Program-made: the position numbers and the translations under genes | The notes under the pieces: model-generated | Database searches by the model: none | What the model was told of the DNA's origin: nothing | The model's input: only the letters and a program-made list of their open reading frames with translations | Assembly: GCA_002315885.1 (NCBI GenBank) | Contig: DCIO01000098.1 | Coordinates: 41,794-62,267 of the forward strand | Length of the DNA: 20,474 bases | From: Lentisphaeria bacterium UBA1724 | GTDB taxonomy: Bacteria; Verrucomicrobiota; Lentisphaeria; Oligosphaerales; Oligosphaeraceae | Reading direction: 5' to 3' | Shown here: one piece after another, positions 1-7,338 of the stretch | Layout: each line of letters starts with the position of its first letter | Position numbering within the stretch: position 1 is the first letter of the stretch

Positions 1-39
1 CCCCTCGTGTAGCGGGCGTAAGCCCGGCGAAACGAGGGG
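1..39. other. Nested hairpin with GTAA tetraloop
   Basis: An outer 8-bp stem pairs positions 1-8 with 32-39. Inside it a 5-bp stem pairs 13-17 with 22-26 around a GTAA loop, which as RNA would be a GNRA-type tetraloop on the plus strand. No run of T follows on either side within the window, so it is not a standard intrinsic terminator. It lies beyond the 3' end of ribD and is cut off by the window edge. It could be a dispersed palindromic repeat, a Rho-independent-like end without a U tract, or part of an RNA from the left. Only one copy is visible here. Confidence 0.5.
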
Positions 40-42
40 CAA

Positions 43-59
43 TCCTAGGGAGCCTAGGA
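43..59. other. Short hairpin built from two CCTAGG words
   Basis: Positions 43-49 and 53-59 form a perfect 7-bp inverted repeat with a 3-base loop (GAG). Because CCTAGG is itself palindromic, the element is also a direct repeat of CCTAGG. It sits only 3 bases past the ribD stop codon. It may help end the minus-strand transcript or protect its 3' end, but no U tract follows, so termination is a guess. Confidence 0.45.
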
Positions 60-62
60 AGA

Positions 63-1103
63 CTATTTACAATTGTCGGGATACGCGGTGTAGAGCAGAT
101 CCTCGCCCAGAAATTCCAGCCGTGGATTGGAGAGGTGGATTGACGCATCCAGCGTCGGGGGTGCGATACCGCCTACTGCGGGCACGGAATCCCGTCCGCC
201 GATGATTTTCGGTGCCAGGAAGAACTGTATTTGATTCACGATGCCGCAGGACAAAGCATTTGCGGCCAATTCACCACCGCCCTCGATGAGCAGGACCACC
301 TTGTCTTCGGCGCCCCAGATGGAGAGGAAGGTATCCCAGGCCTCAGGGGTGGATGGCTGTGCCTCTACCACGGGGCGATCTGTCGCCAATGTCAAGTAGA
401 GATTGCTGGGCAGCGGCTGGCTGGTCCAGACCACGGGAATGGGCTGGATAGGCCAATCGGCGGGGTCACGGACGGTCAACTGTGGGTTGTCCCGACGTGC
501 GGTCTGCCCGCCAACCATGATCATGTCGCAGAGTTGGCGCAGACGATGGGCACGCTTCCGCGACAATTCGCCGGTCACCCATCGGGAAGAGCCATCGGGC
601 AAGGCAATCTTGCCGTCCAGAGAAAGACCGAGTTTCAGAATCACCCATGGGCGCTTGCGGGTAATCCACCAGAAGAAATGCTCGTTCAGACGATGGCATT
701 CTTCTTCCAAGACGCCTGTGACCACCTCAATGCCTGCCGCACGAAGACGGCCTTCCGCAACGCCTTTATGGCTGGGATTCTCATCCAGGCAGCCAATGAC
801 GACACGCTTGATGCCCCGTTGGATAATCGCCTCGCAACAGGGCGGCGTGCGACCCGTAGTGGTGCAGGGCTCCAGGGTGACATAGAGCGTCGCACCCGTC
901 AAATCGGTGCCTGGTGGAAGCGCGTCCATGCAATTGATTTCCGCATGAGGGCAACCTGCCTTCTTGTGGTAACCACGTGCCAACTCCTGGTCGCCCTTGG
1001 CGATGACGGCACCTACCATCGGGTTCGGCGTCGTCAAGCCCCAGCCTTTTTCGGCTTCCTGAAGGGCGACCTGCATCCATCGTCGGTCTACATCACTTGA
1101 CAT
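63..1103 (-). CDS. ribD: Bifunctional riboflavin biosynthesis deaminase/reductase RibD
   Basis: RibD carries out two steps of riboflavin synthesis in the cytoplasm. It deaminates 2,5-diamino-6-ribosylamino-pyrimidinone 5'-phosphate, then reduces the ribosyl side chain with NADPH. The 346-residue protein has both domains. The N-terminal zinc deaminase shows TPNPMVGAV (25-33), HAE (53-55) and a PC...C pair (C80, C89). The C-terminal reductase starts near residue 152, with RWVTGE (174-179), a DNPQLTVR stretch (205-212) and EGGGELA near residue 275. Length is close to the E. coli enzyme. The usual PCxHxGRTPPC motif reads PCTTTGRTPPC, so the common His is Thr; the zinc ligands are intact. It is the last gene of the minus-strand run, 47 bases after the glycosyltransferase, with no clear Shine-Dalgarno. 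No other rib gene is in view. Confidence 0.95.
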   Translation of the reverse strand: MSSDVDRRWMQVALQEAEKGWGLTTPNPMVGAVIAKGDQELARGYHKKAGCPHAEINCMDALPPGTDLTGATLYVTLEPCTTTGRTPPCCEAIIQRGIKRVVIGCLDENPSHKGVAEGRLRAAGIEVVTGVLEEECHRLNEHFFWWITRKRPWVILKLGLSLDGKIALPDGSSRWVTGELSRKRAHRLRQLCDMIMVGGQTARRDNPQLTVRDPADWPIQPIPVVWTSQPLPSNLYLTLATDRPVVEAQPSTPEAWDTFLSIWGAEDKVVLLIEGGGELAANALSCGIVNQIQFFLAPKIIGGRDSVPAVGGIAPPTLDASIHLSNPRLEFLGEDLLYTAYPDNCK

Positions 1104-1150
1104 TGATTTATCTTTAGGGGTGAAAACTATGGCAGCGCTGACTCAGAACG

Positions 1151-1897
1151 CTACCTGCCAGTCAGTATCCGAAGGACAAAGGCCAGCGCGGGACGGAAAT
1201 CGAGAAAATGCGAGTGGTTCCTGGCGATGCGGTAGGTCTCGCGGCGGGCCAAAGCGCGACTGGCATTGGCCATGCCACCCAACTGCATATTCACCAGGGG
1301 CACGGGTATGTATTTCCAGCGAATGCCGGAAAGATAGCACCGCCAGACAAAATCGTAATCCGCGGAAATGCGATAACGCGTATCATAGAGGCCCAATTTC
1401 TCATAGACACGACGTCGAAAGAATGTGCCTGGATGGGGTATCGGCATCTTCCAGGGAAGACGGGAGAGGGACTGGGGCACAAAAAGCCACTCTTTCGAGG
1501 GGTCATCGTGATGCATCTGGACAGCCACGGAAACCGCATCCAACGACTCCTCTGCCTGAAATGCCTCCACAATGGTCTGCAATGCCGTGGGCTCGTACCA
1601 GTCATCGGCATTCAGCAACCCCACGATGTCGCACTGGAGATTCTTCAACGCCTGGTTCCAGGCGCTGGGAATGCCCGCCGCGCCAGGAACGCGCTCCTGG
1701 GACTCCACGGAAAATGCCACCCCCGCGAACTCAAAACGCGGACGGTAGCGTTCCAGGATTTCCAGTGTGCCGTCGGTGGAACCGCCATCCACAATGCGGT
1801 AGCGCTGCGGGAGGACCCGCTGTGCCAGGACGCTATCCAGCGTCCGAGACAGCGTCGCCGCCGCATTCCAGCAAATTGTAACGAGTTCCAAAGTCAT
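1151..1897 (-). CDS. Family 2 glycosyltransferase (WcaE-like)
   Basis: This is a 248-residue inverting glycosyltransferase of family GT2, which moves a sugar from a nucleotide-sugar donor to a lipid or glycan acceptor at the cytoplasmic face. The GT-A fold signals are visible: an N-terminal beta strand with LVTICWN (5-11), DGGSTDGT (37-44), NADDWYEP (96-103) holding the metal-binding acidic pair, HPGTFFRR (155-162), and SADYDF (178-183) in the acceptor region. There is no membrane segment, so the protein is probably soluble or peripheral. Donor and acceptor cannot be told from sequence. It follows the DUF2304-like gene by 12 bases, a pairing I recall as common for GT2 enzymes acting on lipid carriers, and precedes ribD. 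The nearest Shine-Dalgarno-like word (AGGAG, at the end of the preceding gene) is about 15 bases from the ATG, which is rather far. Confidence 0.88.
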   Translation of the reverse strand: MTLELVTICWNAAATLSRTLDSVLAQRVLPQRYRIVDGGSTDGTLEILERYRPRFEFAGVAFSVESQERVPGAAGIPSAWNQALKNLQCDIVGLLNADDWYEPTALQTIVEAFQAEESLDAVSVAVQMHHDDPSKEWLFVPQSLSRLPWKMPIPHPGTFFRRRVYEKLGLYDTRYRISADYDFVWRCYLSGIRWKYIPVPLVNMQLGGMANASRALARRETYRIARNHSHFLDFRPALAFVLRILTGR

Positions 1898-1909
1898 GAA
1901 ATCTGGGAA

Positions 1910-2245
1910 CTACTCCTGGTTTTCTTTCATCACATCGCCATTTTTCAAGGCGATTTGCCGAGTCAGTTCGGTGATTTGCCGTTCCAGTCGGCGGAATTTT
2001 GCCAGGATGATGATGGCGCCCGCGTAGAGTGCCAGCACCACCAGGTAGAAGAGCAAGTCAGTCCCTCGACCTACCCCCACCTTAGCGGCCACGGTGTTGG
2101 TGAAATCGGGGAAGAGCACCAGCAGGATTCCCACCAGCAACTGTGCCGCCACGAAGAGCCTGGTTCCCAGGCGACTTTTCAGGGCCAGCAAGCAGACCAG
2201 AGTCAGGATGACGAGTCCGCCAATGAGAATGACTTTGATGAGCAT
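1910..2245 (-). CDS. DUF2304-like small membrane protein
   Basis: This 111-residue protein has three predicted membrane segments (about 3-23, 29-46 and 63-82), then a charged helix (83-100) that could form a short coiled coil. The layout and the GRGTDLLFYLVVLALY region (59-74) match my recollection of the DUF2304 family, whose members often sit beside GT2 glycosyltransferases. No biochemical role is established to my knowledge; a partner or membrane anchor for the neighbouring glycosyltransferase is the natural guess. It starts 3 bases after the stop of the acyltransferase fusion, and its Shine-Dalgarno GGAGGA (complement of 2255-2260) lies inside the end of that gene, so the two are translationally linked. 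The fold assignment is fairly secure, the function is not. Confidence 0.8.
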   Translation of the reverse strand: MLIKVILIGGLVILTLVCLLALKSRLGTRLFVAAQLLVGILLVLFPDFTNTVAAKVGVGRGTDLLFYLVVLALYAGAIIILAKFRRLERQITELTRQIALKNGDVMKENQE

Positions 2246-2248
2246 GGT

Positions 2249-4906
2249 CTAGATTCCTCCGTCAGTCACCGCGGGGCGTTCCGCCAGGCGTGCTTTGATG
2301 CCGCGATAGTCGGTCTTGCCCGTGCCCAGCAGAGGAATTTCGGGCCAGACACGGACTTCCTTGATGGACTGGATGGGCGAGAAGCCATCCCCGCGCAAGG
2401 TTGCGTTGGCTTCTTCTCGCGTCACAGGCGTGGTCGTCATCAGGACGATGACGGGGGCGTCGTCGGGACCGTATGCCTCCACTGCCAATGCGGGGCCCTT
2501 CACATCGGGATTCGGATAATGTCGTTGCAGGCATTCTTCCAGCGCTGGCAGAGAAATCATCTCGCCGCCGATTTTCACGAAGCGCTTCAGGCGCCCCTTG
2601 AAGGTAATGAAGCCATCCTTGTCCAGCTGGACCAAATCGCCAGTCTTGTACCAGTGTTTGCCATCGTATTCGATGAATGGCTGAGGGCCTTCGTATCCCA
2701 GATAACCACCGAAGACCGTCTCGCCCGTGACCACCAGCATGCCCGTGGTATCGGGTGGCAGGACCTTCTCGCATGCCTCATCCATCACCATTCCCTGGGT
2801 GCATGGCAAGAGTGTGCCGATAGTCCCCTCGCGAATCATACTAGGGCGATTCAGAGAAACCACGGGCCCGCACTCGGTAATGCCATAGCCCTCGTAGAGA
2901 GCCGCCTTGGGAGCACGGTCATGCAGCAAATCCAGCACAGTCTGGGTGCATTTTTCGGCGCCCGTAACGCAAATACGCAGAGTCTCCAGCTGCTCTTTCG
3001 TGCCATTCCGGAGGATATTGCCCACGAAAGTCGGGGTTCCGCAGAAGAAGGAAACCTTGTATGCCGATGTCAGCCGCGCCAGCATAGATCCCTCAGTAGG
3101 ATTGGGATGATAGACCACGCGGATATTGGATGCGCAGGGATAGACGATGCTCAGGAGCGTTCCAAAGGAATGGAAAGGCGGCAGGATGCCCAACAGGCAG
3201 CTATTCAGTGTAAGCCCCATGTTGTCCTGGGCGTATTTCACATCCGTCAGCAAATTCTTCTGTGTCAGTGGCACCGCCTTGGGGAGAGTCTCTGAACCCG
3301 AGGTAAAGAGGATCACCGCGGTATCGGGAATCTTCGCCGACCAGAGCTTATGCCAGCAGAAGCTCGCCTGGAATGCCGCCCAGAGCTTCGCTCCCAAGCC
3401 AATCTGTTTTTTGATATCCTCCACCATCACGAAGGCGTCATCCAATCCTGTGAAATCCACGCCACTGCCTTTCAGACGGTCAATCAACGCCTGAGCAGTC
3501 AGAATCTTCTGCACGCCCACCGCTTCAACACAGTGGCGCATATTCCGATTGCCCACGGTCCAGTTGATCATCACGGGAGTCTTCCCCGCGAATTGCACCG
3601 CCAGATACATCAGATTCGCCGCCACAGTCGCAGGCATCAGAATGCCCATTCTTTCCCCAGGAATCTTCTCCAGCTGCGGCACCAACGCCAGAACCGCCAG
3701 GACCATCTTCCGGTTGGTAAAGACACCCGTGGTCTGGTCCGCCCAGACAGGACGGCTCGGATGGGCCTTGGCATTCTTCAGGAACGCCTCGGGGACACTC
3801 CGGGCAGGAGTGATGACAGTCGGCTCATCCGACTCGTAGAACCAATTGGCGGGAACGGGCTTCAGGGGTTCCACTGCGACGGTTTCGCCAACAGCGGCCA
3901 TCATGAGACTCGCCACCGTGCGGAGCTTGTCGGGACTGGGGACTTCGTGACCGAATTCGTTGGTCAGCCAAGTCTGCAACTCCACCACAATCAGAGAATC
4001 CAACCCCAGTTCGGTGCCCAGAGTATCCGTGTCATGAATCACCTTCTTGCCCGTCAATTCCTGGATTTTCTCACGGACTTTCGTGCGGATTTCCATAGGC
4101 ACACGGGAGGTATCCTCCACCGCATTGCAGGCATCGGGTTCTGGCAGGACGCGGGTCGTGCCGTTCTCGAACCAGGTATAGGGGACATACGTATTGGGAC
4201 GCATGGCCTTGTTGTAGAAATTCTCCAGATAGCGGTTCAGCAAGTCCTTGTCTTGACCGCTAGGCAAATCCTCGGGGCGTGTGACAAATTCGATGGAGAC
4301 ATTTCTTCGGGGCATGAAGAAGATTCCACCCAAGAAGACATGCTTGATATGTTTTTTCAGGCAGGCGCCGAAGGATTCCTGATAGCCCTTCGCCCGACCG
4401 AACTCACTGCCCCAGAGGCCCGTTGTACGCACCAGCACCACCTTGCAATCCGGGATTTCCTGCAGGATATGCGCGGCACCGCCATTGCCATGGAGCGTTT
4501 CCATCTTCGAATGGTAGATATGCCCCGCAGGATAGAAGAGCAGATTGTCGCCCTGCTTCAGGGCATCCACGCAGGCGTTGATTTGCGCCACCACGGCATC
4601 GTGAGCCGCGGCGCCCGCCACACTCAAATCCGGCAAAGAGAGAATGCGGATGCGCCAGCCGATGTCCTTCAGAATCGAAGTCTTGACCTGCTTCTCCGTC
4701 ACCAATGCACGTGGGTGGTATTTTCCCCAGATGACACTGGCTAGAATGACGGGGTCGATAAGGCCAGGGTGGTTGGGCAGGAAAAGCACGCCCTGGGTGC
4801 CGTAACGCTTGATGACCTCATCCAGGCCAGTCACACGAATGCGATAGCGGAGACGCAACGCAATCTTGACGATTAGGACAAAGAAAAAAACAATCAGAGC
4901 ATTCAT
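2249..4906 (-). CDS. Fused acyltransferase / acyl carrier / acyl-ACP synthetase (Aas-like)
   Basis: This is an 885-residue three-part lipid enzyme (residues counted from the ATG at 4906). An N-terminal membrane segment (1-20) leads into a PlsC-type lysophospholipid acyltransferase with NHPGLID (H46, D51). A carrier-protein domain (about 270-340) follows, with GLDSL (301-305) and phosphopantetheine site S304. The C-terminal adenylate-forming synthetase has FTSGSE and PKA (about 534-545), YGITECGP (674-681), D757 in YKTGD and a GTGKTD lysine (K864). E. coli Aas (719 residues) joins only the first and third parts, re-acylating lysophosphatidylethanolamine through ACP; here the carrier is built in. 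The SGSE form of the nucleotide loop is Aas-like. I prefer the ATG at 4906, preceded by purine-rich GAGAGAAG, over the in-frame TTG at 4921. Substrate and physiological role are inferred. Confidence 0.88.
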   Translation of the reverse strand: MNALIVFFFVLIVKIALRLRYRIRVTGLDEVIKRYGTQGVLFLPNHPGLIDPVILASVIWGKYHPRALVTEKQVKTSILKDIGWRIRILSLPDLSVAGAAAHDAVVAQINACVDALKQGDNLLFYPAGHIYHSKMETLHGNGGAAHILQEIPDCKVVLVRTTGLWGSEFGRAKGYQESFGACLKKHIKHVFLGGIFFMPRRNVSIEFVTRPEDLPSGQDKDLLNRYLENFYNKAMRPNTYVPYTWFENGTTRVLPEPDACNAVEDTSRVPMEIRTKVREKIQELTGKKVIHDTDTLGTELGLDSLIVVELQTWLTNEFGHEVPSPDKLRTVASLMMAAVGETVAVEPLKPVPANWFYESDEPTVITPARSVPEAFLKNAKAHPSRPVWADQTTGVFTNRKMVLAVLALVPQLEKIPGERMGILMPATVAANLMYLAVQFAGKTPVMINWTVGNRNMRHCVEAVGVQKILTAQALIDRLKGSGVDFTGLDDAFVMVEDIKKQIGLGAKLWAAFQASFCWHKLWSAKIPDTAVILFTSGSETLPKAVPLTQKNLLTDVKYAQDNMGLTLNSCLLGILPPFHSFGTLLSIVYPCASNIRVVYHPNPTEGSMLARLTSAYKVSFFCGTPTFVGNILRNGTKEQLETLRICVTGAEKCTQTVLDLLHDRAPKAALYEGYGITECGPVVSLNRPSMIREGTIGTLLPCTQGMVMDEACEKVLPPDTTGMLVVTGETVFGGYLGYEGPQPFIEYDGKHWYKTGDLVQLDKDGFITFKGRLKRFVKIGGEMISLPALEECLQRHYPNPDVKGPALAVEAYGPDDAPVIVLMTTTPVTREEANATLRGDGFSPIQSIKEVRVWPEIPLLGTGKTDYRGIKARLAERPAVTDGGI

Positions 4907-4933
4907 TTTTTCTTCTCTCAAAATAAACCCCGG

Positions 4934-5467
4934 CTATCGGGCACCGAGACGGAATTGCCTCAACGCCTCGAAAAGCACCACGCCTGCGCAGTTCCCTACA
5001 TTGATGGAGTTCTTTCGACCGCAGGCGGGAAGTTGGATGTAGCCGTCGCTAAGGGCCAGTGCCTGGGAGGAAATCCCCAGAGCCTCATTGCCGAGAATGA
5101 ACGCGGCAGGAAATTTCAATTGGGCATCCCAGTAGCATTGGGCGCCCACCACGGTATCGATGGCGTAGATGGTGTAGCCGCGGGACTTGAGTTCCGCAAG
5201 GGCGTCCTCCGTATGGTCGAAGTGCTTGCAGGGGACTGTCTCGTCACAACCCCGTGCGGTCTTCGCCAGCTTTTCGTGAGGGGGACACGGGGTATATCCG
5301 CAGGCGTAGATCGCCTCGGCGTTCACCGCATCCGCCAAACGGAAGATATTCCCCGTGTTGTAAGCACTGCGGAGCACATCCAACACCACCACCACGGGCA
5401 ATACCGCATCCCGGGGAGCCTCCTGGTCCCCTAGACGCATCTGAATTTCCTGGGATTCCGTAGCCAT
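4934..5467 (-). CDS. SpoU/TrmH-family RNA 2'-O-methyltransferase
   Basis: This 177-residue SPOUT-fold enzyme should transfer a methyl group from S-adenosylmethionine to a ribose 2'-OH of tRNA or rRNA. All three SpoU motifs are present (numbered from the ATG): NTGNIFRLADA (37-47), ILGNEALGIS (124-133) and the knot-forming IQLPACGRKNSINVG region (144-158). A HEKLAKTARG stretch (64-73) is typical of a short, single-domain subgroup without an N-terminal RNA-binding extension. The target nucleotide cannot be read from sequence. The ATG at 5467 shares its A with the TGA of the upstream helicase (TGATG), indicating translational coupling; a GTG one codon earlier is an alternative start. Pairing with an RhlB-like helicase suggests work on structured RNA, perhaps ribosome assembly. 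Confidence 0.9.
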   Translation of the reverse strand: MATESQEIQMRLGDQEAPRDAVLPVVVVLDVLRSAYNTGNIFRLADAVNAEAIYACGYTPCPPHEKLAKTARGCDETVPCKHFDHTEDALAELKSRGYTIYAIDTVVGAQCYWDAQLKFPAAFILGNEALGISSQALALSDGYIQLPACGRKNSINVGNCAGVVLFEALRQFRLGAR

Positions 5468-7149
5468 CACCTCGCGCCGGCGCCAGTTCGATGGAAGCCC
5501 GAGCCAGACCGACCATGGAAACCACCACGTGACCCGCCATGACCTCCGCCGAAACCACCTCGGGGACCGCCATGGGAGAAACCGCCGCTACTACGGTGGG
5601 AGCTACCGCCATGGTTGCTACCGCCCTCCTCCCGCTCAATCTTCGGCAATTTGGGATTTGCCACGGGCGTCGGCGGGACCAGCATCTCTTCGGGAGGCTG
5701 TTCCGTGGGCAGAGCCCGACCGATGTATTTCTCGATTTCGGGCATCACGAAGGCGTTGTCCTCATCCGCAAAGGAGACCGCGCGGCCCTGGTGACCCGCG
5801 CGGGCGGTACGCCCTACACGGTGGACGTAGTCCTCGGCCTCGTAGGGCAGATCGTAGTTGAAGACGTGCGTGATGTCATCCACCTGGATGCCGCGTCCCG
5901 CCACATCTGTCGCCACCACCACCTTGGTCTTGCCGCTACGGAAATCCTCCAGGATATTCAGACGGCGATTCTGGCTGACATCACCAGAGAGCATCTCGCT
6001 GGGAATGCCGTATTTCCGGAGTTGGTAGTGGAGTTCCTCCACATCGCGGCGGCGGTTGCGGAAAATCAGCGCCCGATGCACATCCTCGTGCTGGAGAATC
6101 CACAGAATGATGGAGAGTTTCTCGTGGGTGGAACAGGCATAGACCGTCTCGTTGACACCCGTCGCCACCACATGCTCGGGCTCCACTTCCAGCACCGCAG
6201 GGTCGGGGCGCATCCAACGACTTGCCAGGTTCATGATATCCTGGGAGAGTGTGGCACTGAAAAGCATGGTCTGGCGCTGTTCCTTGGGAGGCAGATAGGC
6301 GATGATGCGCTTCACATCGGGAATGAACCCCATGTCCAGCATACGGTCCGCCTCGTCAATGATCAGGACTTTCAGCATGCTGGTGTCGATGACGCGCTTC
6401 TGCAGGAAGTCAATCAGGCGACCAGGCGTGGCCACAATCAAATCGCAACCCGCCTGGAGGAGTCTGCGCTGGCGTTCGTAGTCCATGCCGCCAAAAACCG
6501 CCACGGTGCGCAGAGAGGTATAGACACTCAAGTTATCCGCGTCTTTCGCAATCTGGATGGCCAATTCGCGGGTAGGCGCCAGCACCAGCGCAAAGGGCTG
6601 GTTGAGACGACGACCGCCGCCATTGCGGACGAATTGGTCCAGCATGGACATCAGGAAGACCGCGGTCTTGCCCGTGCCCGTCTGGGCCTTGCCCGCCATG
6701 TCCGCGCCCGTAATGCATACCGGCAACGCCAACCCCTGAATCGGCGTGCATTTCTTGAAGCCCATATCCACCAACGCGGCTTTCAAAATCTCTTTCGCCA
6801 GGGGGAAATTCTGGAAATAGACCGCGCCCTCTTCGGGAGTTTCCACCGCAGGGACCTCCCATTCGCCCAATTTCTTCTTGTCCAGAATGGCGTGAGCGCG
6901 CTCTTCGCCAATCCGAGACTCGGGCTCATTCTCCGACTCCACCGCAGGAGCAGGAGCCTGTCTCACTGCGGGCGAAGAGGATTTCTTGGAACGGGGAGGA
7001 CGACGACGCTGAGCGGATTTCCCCTCCTCGCCACGGGATACAGGCACGGATTTCTTCGCTTGCGTGGCAGGCGCGGATTTCTCTTCGGTTTTGCCACCAA
7101 AAATCGTGGCTATCCCACGCCAAATTCGACTGAATAAACTGGAACTCAA
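5467..7149 (-). CDS. rhlB: DEAD-box RNA helicase, RhlB-like
   Basis: This is an ATP-dependent RNA helicase of about 560 residues. Its core (from about residue 115) has the Q motif TPIQ (135-138), AQTGTGKT (155-162), PTREL, DEAD (265-268), SAT (298-300) and HRVGRTARAG (443-452). The stretch after the last motif, ending in an IEKYIG segment, resembles RhlB, the helicase that unwinds RNA for the degradosome and ribosome maturation. Additions to the core are a short amphipathic start (LFSRIWRGIATIFGG), a basic Pro/Ser-rich linker and a Gly/His/Arg-rich tail (about 509-560) of the RGG type. The reading frame is open up to 7305, but I choose the TTG at 7149, with AAGGAGAA (complement of 7155-7162) seven bases upstream; the extra 52 codons would run through the control region. 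First gene of the minus-strand run. The rhlB name is by resemblance. Confidence 0.88.
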   Translation of the reverse strand: MSSSLFSRIWRGIATIFGGKTEEKSAPATQAKKSVPVSRGEEGKSAQRRRPPRSKKSSSPAVRQAPAPAVESENEPESRIGEERAHAILDKKKLGEWEVPAVETPEEGAVYFQNFPLAKEILKAALVDMGFKKCTPIQGLALPVCITGADMAGKAQTGTGKTAVFLMSMLDQFVRNGGGRRLNQPFALVLAPTRELAIQIAKDADNLSVYTSLRTVAVFGGMDYERQRRLLQAGCDLIVATPGRLIDFLQKRVIDTSMLKVLIIDEADRMLDMGFIPDVKRIIAYLPPKEQRQTMLFSATLSQDIMNLASRWMRPDPAVLEVEPEHVVATGVNETVYACSTHEKLSIILWILQHEDVHRALIFRNRRRDVEELHYQLRKYGIPSEMLSGDVSQNRRLNILEDFRSGKTKVVVATDVAGRGIQVDDITHVFNYDLPYEAEDYVHRVGRTARAGHQGRAVSFADEDNAFVMPEIEKYIGRALPTEQPPEEMLVPPTPVANPKLPKIEREEGGSNHGGSSHRSSGGFSHGGPRGGFGGGHGGSRGGFHGRSGSGFHRTGAGAR

Positions 7150-7154
7150 AACAA

Positions 7155-7162
7155 TTCTCCTT
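7155..7162 (-). promoter_or_regulatory. Ribosome binding site deciding a TTG start
   Basis: On the minus strand this reads AAGGAGAA, close to an ideal Shine-Dalgarno. From the end of its GGAG core, seven bases lead to the TTG at 7149. It is the only good site in the upstream part of the open frame and is the reason for placing the helicase start here rather than at the far ATG (7305). Confidence 0.65.
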
Positions 7163-7274
7163 GATGTGTTATGCCCCTCCTTTAGACTTTCCTGGAGGGA
7201 ATGAAAAAGACTTTTGCGAACAAATGCATAATATAGCCCTTGCCTGGCAGTACGCGCACACGCCTTTTTGGGTC

Positions 7275-7290
7275 TTTCGCGCGCGCGAAA
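7275..7290. promoter_or_regulatory. 16-bp perfect palindrome in divergent control region
   Basis: TTTCGCGCGCGCGAAA is a perfect 16-bp palindrome with a 10-bp alternating CG core. It lies between the divergent helicase and mnmE genes, 14 bases upstream of the proposed mnmE -35 box. The placement suits a dimeric regulator or a nucleoid-protein site; the CG alternation also favours Z-DNA. No known operator is recognised. Confidence 0.45.
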
Positions 7291-7304
7291 AATGCGCCGA
7301 GGCA

Positions 7305-7332
7305 TTGATAAAATTTGACATGAAATTATATT
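7305..7332 (+). promoter_or_regulatory. Sigma70-type promoter for mnmE, possibly leaderless
   Basis: TTGATA (7305-7310) and TATATT (7327-7332) are separated by 16 bases, a good match to sigma70 promoter boxes. The expected transcription start, six to eight bases past the -10 box, falls at about 7338-7340. The mnmE ATG is at 7339 and has no Shine-Dalgarno before it. The transcript would therefore be leaderless or nearly so. Confidence 0.55.
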
Positions 7333-7338
7333 CCCATT

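Noticed and set aside
1..59. Intrinsic terminator or integron attC site
   Set aside because: No U tract follows on either strand, and the core sites expected of attC, or any integrase gene, are not seen.
1208..3295. 695-codon open frame on the plus strand
   Set aside because: It is antisense to three well-supported minus-strand genes and its translation is rich in His, Gln and Arg with no recognisable motif. It is a side effect of GC-rich codon use.
3350..4744. 464-codon open frame on the plus strand
   Set aside because: It is the mirror of the acyltransferase fusion, without Shine-Dalgarno or motifs.
5539..7137. 532-codon open frame on the plus strand
   Set aside because: It is antisense to the helicase, whose motifs are complete. 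The product is low-complexity and His/Arg-rich.
7150..7305. N-terminal extension of the helicase to the ATG at 7305
   Set aside because: The extra 52 residues resemble no helicase part and cross the palindrome and control region. A strong ribosome binding site supports the TTG at 7149.
7315..7320. Perfect TTGACA as a -35 box for mnmE
   Set aside because: Its -10 box would fall on the start codon (TATGCC at 7338), giving a transcript that begins inside the gene. TTGATA at 7305 with TATATT fits better.
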